Positions 22,887-31,354 of a DNA stretch of 58,650 bases are shown here, in pieces. The notes below the pieces were generated by a model, which was not told the origin of the DNA, did no database searches, and saw only the letters and a program-made list of their open reading frames with translations. Each line of letters starts with the position of its first letter. Position 1 is the stretch's first letter. This DNA is from Pseudomonadota bacterium (lineage in GTDB: Bacteria > Myxococcota_A > Polyangia > Haliangiales > Haliangiaceae), in NCBI GenBank assembly GCA_023428295.1, contig JAEYYV010000323.1, forward strand, positions 1-58,650, written 5' to 3'. A program made the translations under genes and the position numbers.

Positions 22887-23567
22887 TCACGTGAACAGCC
22901 CCGCGTCGAGGCCCTTTTCGCGCAGCTCGCGCAGCTCGCGCTCGGCGCGCGCCGATTGAACGCGCATGAAGACGAGCGTCAAGAACCAGAAGAAGAACGT
23001 CAGCACGCTGCCCCAGAACACGAGCTTCATCGGCCCGGTCAGCGTCATCACGTTGCCATCGCGACCGGCTTGCGGATGGTGATCGCCCTTGTCGACCATC
23101 GTGTAGATGAACGGGATGCCGAGCGTGCCGAACACCGCGAGGCCCGCCGCGAGACGATCCGCCGATGCACCCGCGAAGCGGCGAACGAGCACGTAGCCGA
23201 CGAGGACGAGCCACAGGAGCAGCGACATCGTCAAACGCTTTTCCCAGACCCACCACTTGTCCCACGCAGCCTCGGCCCAGATCGAACCGGTGACGAGCAC
23301 CGCCGCGCCGAACACCACGGCGACCTCGGCGCCCGCGAGCGCGAGGTCGTCGAACCACGGCTTGCGGTTCTTCAGGAACACGAGCGAGCACACGCCGCAG
23401 ACGGTGACCGACGCGAACAGCATGAACGCGTGAGCCACGTGGTAGTAGAAGATCTTCTGGTTGAACAGCAGCGTCGGCTCGAACGGCGCGTAGTTGAAGA
23501 TCGCATAGGTCGTGATCGCGAGGCCGATCGCGGCGAGTATGGCGAGAACGGGAATGGCTCGATTCAT
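22887..23567 (-). CDS. ccmC: Haem exporter membrane protein CcmC
   Basis: 226 residues, ATG at 23567, overlapping the ccmB stop in ATGA. Six hydrophobic segments. It belongs to the haem-handling family and carries the tryptophan-rich periplasmic loop WDKWWVWEKRLTMSLLLW, the ligand-like His residues in YYHVAHAF near the first loop, and the second His site in VDKGDHHPQ. Loads haem onto CcmE together with CcmAB and CcmD. Slightly shorter than the E. coli protein, with an arginine-rich C-terminal tail. Secure from motif and operon context. Confidence 0.94.
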   Translation of the reverse strand: MNRAIPVLAILAAIGLAITTYAIFNYAPFEPTLLFNQKIFYYHVAHAFMLFASVTVCGVCSLVFLKNRKPWFDDLALAGAEVAVVFGAAVLVTGSIWAEAAWDKWWVWEKRLTMSLLLWLVLVGYVLVRRFAGASADRLAAGLAVFGTLGIPFIYTMVDKGDHHPQAGRDGNVMTLTGPMKLVFWGSVLTFFFWFLTLVFMRVQSARAERELRELREKGLDAGLFT

Positions 23568-24247
23568 TCGATCACCAGGGACTCGTAAATCCACAAGGAC
23601 ATTACCAGAGCGGCGGCGTCGTAGATTCCGAGGAAGCCGATCCAGTACCAGGCCTTGTCGAGATTGGCGCCGCGCTCGAGGAGGAGCGCTTCGGTCGCGT
23701 AGGTCCCCGACACGAACAGCGGGATGAGGACCGGATACAAGACGACGGGGAGAAGCACGTCGCGTGAGCGAACCTTGAGCAGCATCGCTGCGAACACCGA
23801 GCCATAGATCGCGAAGCCCGCTGCACCGAGGAACAGCACGCACGCGAGCGGTAGCGGCTCGGCGAACAGCGGCGCTTCCAAGAACAAAGCGAGCAGCGGC
23901 ACGCACACGACGGCGACGGCGAGCACGAGGACGGTGATCGCCATCGCCTTGCCGAGGAACACCGAGAGGCGCGGGATGGGCGCGAGGAGGAGCGCGCGCA
24001 TCGTGTCGTTCTCGCGCTCGCGATCGAAGGCGCGACCGAGGCCGATCGTGCCCGCGAACGCGATCGCGACCCACAGCATGCCGGGCGCGGCCGCGCGCAC
24101 GAGATCCGGCTTGAGCGGAAACGCGAACGCGTAGATCACGGTGATGAGCGCCGCGAAGAACGCCATCGTGTAGACGATCTCGCGGCTACGCAGCTCGATC
24201 TTGAGGTCTTTGCCGGCGACGCGTACGGCTTGGCCGAGGACGGACAT
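23564..24247 (-). CDS. ccmB: Haem exporter permease CcmB
   Basis: 227 residues, ATG at 24247, sharing one base with the ccmA stop (TGATG). Six hydrophobic segments. Typical CcmB features are the N-terminal KDLKIELRSREIVYTM, the cytoplasmic FDRERENDTMRALLLAPIPR loop (contact with CcmA) and the VSGTYATEALLLERG loop. ABC-transporter permease that works with CcmA and CcmC in releasing haem-loaded CcmE. Well supported. Confidence 0.95.
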   Translation of the reverse strand: MSVLGQAVRVAGKDLKIELRSREIVYTMAFFAALITVIYAFAFPLKPDLVRAAAPGMLWVAIAFAGTIGLGRAFDRERENDTMRALLLAPIPRLSVFLGKAMAITVLVLAVAVVCVPLLALFLEAPLFAEPLPLACVLFLGAAGFAIYGSVFAAMLLKVRSRDVLLPVVLYPVLIPLFVSGTYATEALLLERGANLDKAWYWIGFLGIYDAAALVMSLWIYESLVIE

Positions 24248-24957
24248 CAGTTCGCGAACCGATGATAAACGTCCTTGAGCTGTTCGTACGAATACGTGCC
24301 GCGATCCTCGTGTACGAGTTGACCGCGGCGGAGGATCGCCAGGTGATCGGTGCGATCGGCGATCGCCTCGAGATCGTGCGTCACGACGACGACGATCGCC
24401 CCCGTGTCGCGAAGCTCGCCGAGCTGTTCGCCGAGCGCGAGGGCACCGCCGCGATCGAGGCCCGTGAACGGCTCGTCGAGGAGCAACAGCGACGGCTTGG
24501 TCAGCAGCGCACGCGCGAGGGCGAGCCGCTGGAGCATGCCGCGCGAGTACGTACGCGCCGCCCGATCGCGCGCCTTCGCATCGAGCCCGACCTTGTCGAG
24601 CACCGCGCTGATCGCGGCCCTGCCGCCGTCGATCTCGTAGAGCCCCGCGACCAGCTCGAGGTTCTCGTATGCGGTGAGCTCGCCGTACGTGAGCGACGCG
24701 TGCGCGAGGAGACCGATCTCCTTGCGCACGTCGATGCCGGTGACGTCCTTGCCGCCGGCCTTGTACGCGACGGTTCCGTCGGACGGACGGACGAGCGTGG
24801 ACACGATGCCGAGCAGCGTGGTCTTGCCGGCGCCGTTGTGGCCGAGCAGCGCGGTCATCGTGCCGGCTTCGAGCTCGAGGTTCACGCCGCCGAGGGCGCG
24901 CTCCGTCCCGTATCGCTTCGCGAGCTTCTTGACGGAGACGTGGTCGAGCCGGGGCAC
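24247..24957 (-). CDS. ccmA: Haem exporter ATP-binding protein CcmA
   Basis: 236 residues. GTG at 24957 chosen: it overlaps the upstream stop (TAGTG) and puts the first strand (LDHVSVKKLAKRYG) at the expected place. The frame is open further upstream, but that part has no ABC similarity. Walker A GHNGAGKTT, Q-loop region near KEIGLLAHASL, signature YSRGMLQRLALARALL, Walker B LLLLDEPFTGLD and switch His in VVTHDLE are all present. The YSRGMLQR form of the signature is typical of CcmA. ATPase of the CcmABCD complex. Confidence 0.95.
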   Translation of the reverse strand: MPRLDHVSVKKLAKRYGTERALGGVNLELEAGTMTALLGHNGAGKTTLLGIVSTLVRPSDGTVAYKAGGKDVTGIDVRKEIGLLAHASLTYGELTAYENLELVAGLYEIDGGRAAISAVLDKVGLDAKARDRAARTYSRGMLQRLALARALLTKPSLLLLDEPFTGLDRGGALALGEQLGELRDTGAIVVVVTHDLEAIADRTDHLAILRRGQLVHEDRGTYSYEQLKDVYHRFAN

Positions 24958-27257
24958 TACGCGCCCCAGGATCGCTCGAGCTCGTCGATCAACTGCTCGC
25001 GACGCTGGCGATCCTTGCTCGTCGCGATGCCGCGCTTCTCGAGCTCGACGAGCTCCGTCATCAGCTTCTCGCGACGCGCGCTCGTCTCTGCCGCGGGTGT
25101 CTCGCGCCTCGCGATGACGAGCGCGTAGCCGAGTCCACCCAGCACCATGAACAGCACCGTGATGCCGACGATGCGCGGCACCCAGATCTTCCACTGCGGC
25201 TCGGCCGGGAAGCCCGAGATGGTCATGATGAACGGTTGCTTCCGCTCGATCGTGAGGTTCTCCATGATGAACCACGGCTCTCCCGTCGTCGCCGTCTGCG
25301 TCGAGCCGGCGATGCCGGCCGGCAACTTCACGCTCATGCCCGGCGTCTGGCGGATGCGCATCGCGCTGTTCCACGCGCCCAGCGGCAGATCGAACTTCCA
25401 CGACACGGTGCCGTTCTCGATCGGCATCGAGAAGCCCGCGCGGAACTTGCGACCACCCGGCGGAATCGGGCGCAGGATGCGGAAGCCTTGCGCGGTATCG
25501 ACCGCGACCTCCTTCTGATCCTGCGGTGCGATCACCGCGCCCTTGTAGCGAGCGGGCAGCTTGATGAGCAGGCCGTCGTTGGTCGCGCGATACGGCGCCC
25601 ACGAGTAGTTCGTGATCTCGAACGTGCCCTGCACCGCGAGCAACTGATCCTCGACGAACGCGTGCGTGTCGAACGTGAACAGCGTGCGCGGATAGACGTA
25701 GATGTTCGCGGCCATGCCGGTGCCCGGCAGGATCTCGAACGGCAGCGAGCGAAACACGGTGCCCGAGAACGTCGTCTCCGCATACGCGACGAGCCCGCTC
25801 GTCGTGGCGTCGAGCATGACCTCGGGCTTGCCCGTCTTGGGCCAGTTCGCGGCCAGCTCGAGGAGGCCACCCGTCGTGGACAGATCCATCGGCGAGCTGA
25901 ACATCTCCTTGCCGTTGATCGTGACCTTCGCGACGACGCCCTTGTCCGGGAACGCGAAGCCCGCGGGCACGGCGACCTTGGTCTTGCCCGTCGCGTCCGT
26001 GACCCCCGCCGCGCCGATGATCGGCGTCTGCGCTTCCTCGGGGATGATGAGCTGGATCGCGACGTCCTCCATGGGGTCCATTGCATCGCCTACACCGCCG
26101 ACGACGCTGATCTCGACCGTGCCGGCCGGCAGATCCTTGCGCTCGCTGAAGTTGGCTCCGCCGCGGATCTGCGTGGGATCGGGCGCGCCCTGCTGCGTCT
26201 TGCCCGACGAGATCTTCGCGCGCGTCTTCGCGTCGAACAGCGTCACGTCCATGCCGAGCTGCGCGACACCGTCGAGCGAGATGCGAACCTTGCCCTCCTC
26301 GGTGCGACGACCATCGCGCGGGACGAGCTTCTCGTAGTCATCGACCGCGGGCTTCGTGGAGTCGCGCTTCTCGCCCGAGAGCACGACGCGCACGCCCGAC
26401 TGACCGTCGAGCACGACGGTCACGCTGACCATGCGATCGACGATGTCACCGCGCTTCAGCGACGACATCGCGAAGTACGACGTGCCGCCGCTCTGATCGA
26501 GTCCCTCGAACTTCGCGACGCCGCTCTCGTCGACCGTCTTGGTCTGCACGGTGATCGAATCGTCGGCCGCGTAGCCCACGAGGTGAACGACCGCGCCCGC
26601 GGGCGGATCCGGATCGGACGGACCGTTGGGTCCCATCACCAGGTTGTTGTAGGTGACGCGCACGGAGTACACGCCCGGCAGCTCGCCACCGTCGGGCCGC
26701 GGCTGGCCGCTGATCACGCGCGCCTCGGGCATCCCGCCCATCGGTCCGGCGCTCGCGGGGGCCATCGTGCCGCCCGTCATCGGCTTCGTCGTGAGCATCA
26801 CGCGCGTGCCGCCTTGTGCGGGCACGGGGAACGGCTCGGAGCTGATCTCCTTCTTGTCCGCGTCGAGGATCTTCGCGACGACGGTGGCGCCCGCCGGCAA
26901 CCCCGCAAATGTCGCGCGACCCGATGCATCGGTGCGCGCTTGGCGAGGCGTGCCGTTCACGTCGAGCGTGACATCGGCGCCGACCTCGGGCGTGGAGCTC
27001 GAACCCGCGATCACGCGAACGATCACCGTGCCGGTCGGCGTGTTGCCGTCGGGCAGCGGCTTGCCGATCGCGAACGCGGGTTGCGCGTAGGACGTCGTCG
27101 TCAAGAAGCACATCGCGAGCAGCGCCGCGACGAAGCCGCACGCGAGCGCGATGCTGCGTGCGGCACGCGTGGCGTCGCTCGTCGCATGCGGCTGATGCGC
27201 GCGCGGCCGATGCGCGCACGGGTCGAACTCGGTGGGCTCGAGGTTCTCTTCGCTCAC
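24957..27257 (-). CDS. Large Ig-like periplasmic membrane protein in ccm operon
   Basis: 766 residues, GTG at 27257 (GTGA overlap with the preceding gene). A Lys-poor N-terminal extension precedes a hydrophobic export segment (about 35-58). The periplasmic part consists of several beta-sandwich domains, of which the first (about 75-140) matches the carboxypeptidase-regulatory/CnaB-like fold (TDASGRATFAGLPAGA). A membrane helix at about 692-717 is followed by a 49-residue cytoplasmic coiled-coil tail (KLMTELVELEKRGIATSKDR). No catalytic motif or CXXCH is seen. Its place between ccmI-like and ccmA genes suggests a scaffold for haem or apocytochrome delivery; this is inference. I do not recognise a named family. 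Confidence 0.82.
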   Translation of the reverse strand: MSEENLEPTEFDPCAHRPRAHQPHATSDATRAARSIALACGFVAALLAMCFLTTTSYAQPAFAIGKPLPDGNTPTGTVIVRVIAGSSSTPEVGADVTLDVNGTPRQARTDASGRATFAGLPAGATVVAKILDADKKEISSEPFPVPAQGGTRVMLTTKPMTGGTMAPASAGPMGGMPEARVISGQPRPDGGELPGVYSVRVTYNNLVMGPNGPSDPDPPAGAVVHLVGYAADDSITVQTKTVDESGVAKFEGLDQSGGTSYFAMSSLKRGDIVDRMVSVTVVLDGQSGVRVVLSGEKRDSTKPAVDDYEKLVPRDGRRTEEGKVRISLDGVAQLGMDVTLFDAKTRAKISSGKTQQGAPDPTQIRGGANFSERKDLPAGTVEISVVGGVGDAMDPMEDVAIQLIIPEEAQTPIIGAAGVTDATGKTKVAVPAGFAFPDKGVVAKVTINGKEMFSSPMDLSTTGGLLELAANWPKTGKPEVMLDATTSGLVAYAETTFSGTVFRSLPFEILPGTGMAANIYVYPRTLFTFDTHAFVEDQLLAVQGTFEITNYSWAPYRATNDGLLIKLPARYKGAVIAPQDQKEVAVDTAQGFRILRPIPPGGRKFRAGFSMPIENGTVSWKFDLPLGAWNSAMRIRQTPGMSVKLPAGIAGSTQTATTGEPWFIMENLTIERKQPFIMTISGFPAEPQWKIWVPRIVGITVLFMVLGGLGYALVIARRETPAAETSARREKLMTELVELEKRGIATSKDRQRREQLIDELERSWGA

Positions 27258-28009
27258 GAGGTGGCCTCCTTCGACGGGGTCTCGGCCGACTCGCTCGCCG
27301 GGGGCGGAGCCTCACCGGCGTCCTTCGCTGCGTCGGCCGCCGCGGATGCTGCGGCGGGCTTGCCCTTCGCGGCTTCCTTCTTCTTCTTGTCCTTCGCCGC
27401 GTCGGCGACGGCGTCCTTCTTTGCCTTCTCGGCCTTGGTCTCGAGCTCGAGGCGCGCCTTGAGCTCGCGCTCGATCTGCTCGCGCACCGAGCCCGCGGAG
27501 CCCGTGTCCATCTGATCGATCTCCTTGATGACCTCGATCGCGCGCACGCGATAGACCGCGATCATCTCGTCGGCATCGGCCTTGGACAGCTTGCCCATCT
27601 CGCGATCGAACTCGGCTTCCTTGATCGCCTTCAATAGCGTCTTCTTCTCGCGCTCGAGCTCGGTGCGGCGACCGATGGGCCGGCCCCACGTGGAGTCGGC
27701 TTCCTCGTCATCCTCGACGACAACGACCATGCCCGTGCGCCACAGCGCGTAGCCTGTCGAGACCACCGCGAGGTACCCGAGGCACACGAACACCGTGGGC
27801 GCCGAGACGTTGAAGCGGTTGAAGTAGAGGATCAGCGTCCAGCCGATGACGAGCGCGCCGAGCACGCTGCCTCGACGGATCCAGCGAAACGGATCGGCGG
27901 GCGCGGCATCCCCTTTGGCGGGCACGACGACGGCGGTGGGAAGCGTGGTGCCGCTCTCGACGTGATCGTCATCGTCGGCGTCGGCGCGTTGGGTTTCGGC
28001 GGCGGCCAT
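27254..28009 (-). CDS. CcmI-like double-span membrane protein
   Basis: 251 residues, ATG at 28009. Two hydrophobic segments (about 47-65 and 72-93), then a cytoplasmic helix with KTLLKAIKEAEFDREMGKLS and ADEMIAVYRVRAIEVI. The motif 'LLKAIKEAEFDxEMGKLS' is found in CcmI-type and related proteins of cytochrome c maturation clusters (the 'xLEFDyemGKIs' signature). A long Lys/Ala/Glu-rich tail ends the protein. In System I, CcmI binds apocytochrome; here the TPR domain is lacking, so the role is probably limited to complex assembly. Three bases separate it from the ccmF-ccmH stop. Confidence 0.75.
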   Translation of the reverse strand: MAAAETQRADADDDDHVESGTTLPTAVVVPAKGDAAPADPFRWIRRGSVLGALVIGWTLILYFNRFNVSAPTVFVCLGYLAVVSTGYALWRTGMVVVVEDDEEADSTWGRPIGRRTELEREKKTLLKAIKEAEFDREMGKLSKADADEMIAVYRVRAIEVIKEIDQMDTGSAGSVREQIERELKARLELETKAEKAKKDAVADAAKDKKKKEAAKGKPAAASAAADAAKDAGEAPPPASESAETPSKEATS

Positions 28010-28012
28010 GGC

Positions 28013-30700
28013 TTAGTCCGTGTTGGCCAGCTCGTCGTCGAGCTTGTCGGCGTACGCTTCGTCTTCGACGACGTTCTTGCTGGCGGCCGCTTGCTCGGCG
28101 ACCGACTTCTTGCCGCGAGCGACCCAGCGCCGGCCCACCACGAAGATGAGGCCGAGGCCACCGAACGCGGCGAGCGTGGGGAACAGCCACGAGAACTTGC
28201 TGCGCGGCGTCGCGAGCACGTTCTCGCCGCCGTAGAACGTGACGAAGTCACCGAGGACCGCGTTGTACGCCTGCTCGCGTCCAGCCTCCGTGGACATGTC
28301 GAACAGCGGCTTGCCGGTCGCGGGATCGACCTGCTTCAAAAAGTCGAGCACCTTCTGGCGCGACGCTGCTGCCGGCTGGCACTTGCAGTCGAAGATCGAC
28401 TCGCGCGCACAGCCGCACATGCACAACAGCTCCTTCATGGCGCGCTCCGACGTGGGGCTGTCCGGACGGTTCATCGCCGCCCAGCCGGTGCCCGCTTCGC
28501 CCATGCCGCCACCGGCAGGAACGTGCTCGGCGCCGCCCTGCGCGTGCGCTTGCGACGCGACCGCGCCCATGAGGCCACCGGCGACGAGGAGCAAGATGCC
28601 GACCTCACCTGCGCGTCCGAGGCGCGACTTGGGCCGCGTCACGCTCATCGCGTCGACGAGGCTCTGCGGGATGAGGCAGATGAGCGTGCCGAGCGCGAGG
28701 ATGAGAAAGCCGATCCACACCCAGCTGATGAGCGGGTTGATGAACACGCGGAAGTTGGCGAGGTTCGAGTCGAGGTCGTAGCCCGTGAGCACGACATAGA
28801 CGTCCTCGATCGCGCGCACGCGAATCGCGACCTCCGTCGTGGCTTCCTCGCCCTTGTGGTAGTCCCACTTGGCCGGATAGACGCGGCCGACGAGCTCGTC
28901 GCCGAGCCAGATCGAGACCTGCGACGTGACGGCGTCCTTCGAGTCGTCCGACGTGTGGATCAGGTTCTCGTACGCGAACGTGTAGCGACCGAACGCGAAC
29001 GTCGATGAATCGTTCTTGGCGGGCGCCGCCTCGTACGCGCCCGCGTGCGGCTTCTCGATCGTGCGATCGACCATGCGGTCGTACGCCTTGCCGCCGAAGC
29101 CAAAGAACATGATCGCGACGCCGAGGTGCACGATGTAGCCACCGTACTTGCGGCGCTTGGCGAGCGTGAGCCCGACGAGCGACGTGAACACGTCCGAGCC
29201 CGTCTGCTTGCGGCGAACCAGCGTGCCGCGGACAAACTCTTGACCGATCGAGCCGAGGCAGAACGCGATGATGCCGATGTTGATGAGCGACACCGGCAGC
29301 TGGATGTTCTGCTTGAACATCGAGGACAGGTGCTTGGTCTGCGGGAACACGACCAGACACAGCACGATCGCGAACGCCATGAGGCCGACGGGGATCGCGA
29401 ACTGCTGCCACAAGCGCTCGCGCGTCGTGCGTCGCCACGCGAGCAGCGGCGCTGCACCGGCGAGGAACAGCAGCACCAAGCCGAGCGGCGTCATCCAGCG
29501 ATTGAAGAACTCGATGCCGACGGACACGCGGGTGCCGTCGAGCGACTCGCTGATCGTCGGGAACATCGTCGCGAACAGCACGAAGAACGCGCAGGCGAGG
29601 AGGATCCAGTTGTTCACGAGGAACGCGAACTCGCGCGAGTAGAACGACTCGAACTCGTTCTTGGAGCCGAGCTTGTTCGAGCGATAGACGATGAGGCCGA
29701 TCGACACGATCGCGACCGCCGCCATGAACACCACGAACTGCAGCGCGAGCACGTTGTCCTCGCCGAACGCGTGAACCGACTGCACGATGCCCGAGCGGGT
29801 CATGAACGTGCCGAAGATGGTGAGGAAGAACGTGAAGCAGACGAGCGCGAGGTTCCAGCGCTTCATCATGCCGCGCTGCTCTTGAATGATCGCGCTATGT
29901 AAGAAGGCGGTCGCCGTGAACCACGGAATGAGTCCCGCGTTCTCGACGGGATCCCACGCCCAGTAGCCGCCCCAGCCGAGCTCTTCGTACGCCCAGCGTC
30001 CGCCGAGGATGAGACCGAGGCTCAGGAAGCCAAAGCAGATGAGCATCCACGAGCGCACGCTGCCGAGCCACAGATCGTCGAGGCGACCCGACGCGAGCGC
30101 GCCGATGCCGAACGCGAACGGAATCGTCGCCGCGACAAAGCCGATGTAGAGGCTCGGCGGGTGGATCACCATCCAGTAGTTCTGGAGGAGCGGGTTTAGC
30201 CCCTGGCCGTCCGCGGGCGGCGTGGTGAGAGACACCGCGAACGGGTTCTTGGTGAAGATGAGCAGCGAGAGGAAGAACACCTGCACGACGAGGATGGTCG
30301 CGACGACGTAGCCGATCATGTCGCGATGGCGCTTGGCGTTCGCGAGCACCGCGACCGTCGAGAACAGGCCGAGGACGAGCACCCAGAACAGGAGCGAGCC
30401 GTCGAGGCCGCCCCAGAACGCGGTGACCTTGTACCAAGTCGACATCGAGACATCGCTCGTGTGCGCGACGTACTTGATGGAGAAGTCGTGCGTGACGAAC
30501 GCGTAGATCATCAGCGCCGACGCGAGGCCGATCAGCGCGGAGAATCCGTACAGCGCATACACCGACGACGAGACGAGCTTGCGGCTCTTCTTGGCGTTAC
30601 CGGCGATGCCGGCGGCGATGCCCCAGGCACCGACGATGTACGCGACGAGGAGCGAGATCGTGCCGACGAATGCGATCGGCGAAAACGGTTGTTCGGTCAC
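28013..30700 (-). CDS. ccmF: CcmF-CcmH fusion (cytochrome c haem lyase)
   Basis: 895 residues, GTG at 30700. Residues 1 to about 690 are CcmF with many membrane segments: the WWD-type haem-binding loop WGGYWAWDPVENAGLIPW (243-260), flanking His in VIHPPSLYIGF, and a large periplasmic loop (about 540-650). After a signal-like hydrophobic stretch (about 700-715), residues 752-860 are CcmH-like: a CxCGC...CxC motif at 760-774 (ELLCMCGCARES, FDCKC) in place of the usual LRCxxCQ, then FVTFYGGENVLATP and a final membrane helix. CcmF attaches haem to apocytochrome and CcmH keeps its CXXCH reduced. The fusion of both in one chain is unusual. First gene after ccmE (4 bases). Confidence 0.93.
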   Translation of the reverse strand: MTEQPFSPIAFVGTISLLVAYIVGAWGIAAGIAGNAKKSRKLVSSSVYALYGFSALIGLASALMIYAFVTHDFSIKYVAHTSDVSMSTWYKVTAFWGGLDGSLLFWVLVLGLFSTVAVLANAKRHRDMIGYVVATILVVQVFFLSLLIFTKNPFAVSLTTPPADGQGLNPLLQNYWMVIHPPSLYIGFVAATIPFAFGIGALASGRLDDLWLGSVRSWMLICFGFLSLGLILGGRWAYEELGWGGYWAWDPVENAGLIPWFTATAFLHSAIIQEQRGMMKRWNLALVCFTFFLTIFGTFMTRSGIVQSVHAFGEDNVLALQFVVFMAAVAIVSIGLIVYRSNKLGSKNEFESFYSREFAFLVNNWILLACAFFVLFATMFPTISESLDGTRVSVGIEFFNRWMTPLGLVLLFLAGAAPLLAWRRTTRERLWQQFAIPVGLMAFAIVLCLVVFPQTKHLSSMFKQNIQLPVSLINIGIIAFCLGSIGQEFVRGTLVRRKQTGSDVFTSLVGLTLAKRRKYGGYIVHLGVAIMFFGFGGKAYDRMVDRTIEKPHAGAYEAAPAKNDSSTFAFGRYTFAYENLIHTSDDSKDAVTSQVSIWLGDELVGRVYPAKWDYHKGEEATTEVAIRVRAIEDVYVVLTGYDLDSNLANFRVFINPLISWVWIGFLILALGTLICLIPQSLVDAMSVTRPKSRLGRAGEVGILLLVAGGLMGAVASQAHAQGGAEHVPAGGGMGEAGTGWAAMNRPDSPTSERAMKELLCMCGCARESIFDCKCQPAAASRQKVLDFLKQVDPATGKPLFDMSTEAGREQAYNAVLGDFVTFYGGENVLATPRSKFSWLFPTLAAFGGLGLIFVVGRRWVARGKKSVAEQAAASKNVVEDEAYADKLDDELANTD

Positions 30701-30704
30701 GCGG

Positions 30705-31214
30705 TCACTTACCCTTGAACTCGGGGCCCGCTTGGCCGCTGCCGATGTTCTTGTTGGCGTCGGCGCCCTCGTACTTCGAGGGGCACTTCGCCATCAGCTC
30801 GGTTGCCTCGACGACGTACGGCATGTCGTCCTCGATGCGCATGTCGAGGCCACGCGCCATCTCGTCCATCTGCGCCGCAGTGACGATGCGTCCCGTGGCG
30901 ACGACCTCCGACTGATCCTTGAACGTGTCGGGCTTGGGCCCCTTGGAGAACACGCGGATCTTCTTGCCGTCCTTGTGGAGGACGAAGGTGCGGATCGTCT
31001 CCTGGTTGGCGACCTTCTCTTTGATCGTTCCCGCGACCACCCAGCCGTGGACCTTGAGCTCCTTGTCCTTCCACTGGGACAAGTCGGTCGCCAACAGCTG
31101 GTCGACCATCTTGTAGTGCTGGGTGCTGCCCTGCGTCGAGCGTGCGAAGAAGAAGATGCCGCCCGCGACGACCGCGACCGTCAGTGCAAGCTTGACGATG
31201 GTGCTGTTCTGCAT
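30705..31214 (-). CDS. ccmE: Haem chaperone CcmE with CxxxY motif
   Basis: 169 residues, ATG at 31214 behind a GGAAGGG Shine-Dalgarno. One N-terminal membrane anchor (about 8-23), then an OB-fold periplasmic domain (KVHGWVVAGTIKEK, VATGRIVTAAQMD). In most bacteria haem is bound covalently to the His of an HxxxY motif; here the equivalent is Cys144-Pro-Ser-Lys-Tyr148 (MAKCPSKYEG). The Cys form is known from archaea and Desulfovibrio and defines System I*. Tail is flexible. First gene of the nine-gene ccm operon. Identity very likely, haem-binding ligand inferred. Confidence 0.93.
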   Translation of the reverse strand: MQNSTIVKLALTVAVVAGGIFFFARSTQGSTQHYKMVDQLLATDLSQWKDKELKVHGWVVAGTIKEKVANQETIRTFVLHKDGKKIRVFSKGPKPDTFKDQSEVVATGRIVTAAQMDEMARGLDMRIEDDMPYVVEATELMAKCPSKYEGADANKNIGSGQAGPEFKGK

Positions 31215-31354
31215 GGAGAAATTCCCTTCCGCCCCCAGAGGCGCGGCGTGCCCGGCGATGGAGGCAACCGTAGCATGGCTAGGGTCCATTCCGGCCACTG
31301 CCAACCTGGCGCGCATTGTCGCTGCGGCGGGATGTAGGCGCGCTGCGGAGAGCG

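Noticed and set aside
24958..25602. Longer upstream start for ccmA
   Set aside because: The extra residues are unlike any ABC protein and lie within the coding frame of the Ig-like protein; GTG at 24957 fits the overlap pattern.
25236..27515. A 759-codon plus-strand open frame opposite the Ig-like ccm-operon protein
   Set aside because: Arg/Ala/His-rich composition without motifs; the minus-strand protein has a signal, domains and coupled neighbours.
22090..31214. Complete canonical System I cytochrome c maturation operon
   Set aside because: No separate ccmG thioredoxin or TPR-type CcmI is visible, CcmE has CxxxY and CcmF is fused to CcmH, so the canonical label does not fit.
31215..31354. 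Promoter of the ccm operon (TTGGCA with TAGCCA at 17 bases)
   Set aside because: Too weak a match in GC-rich DNA to report as a feature, although a promoter must exist here.
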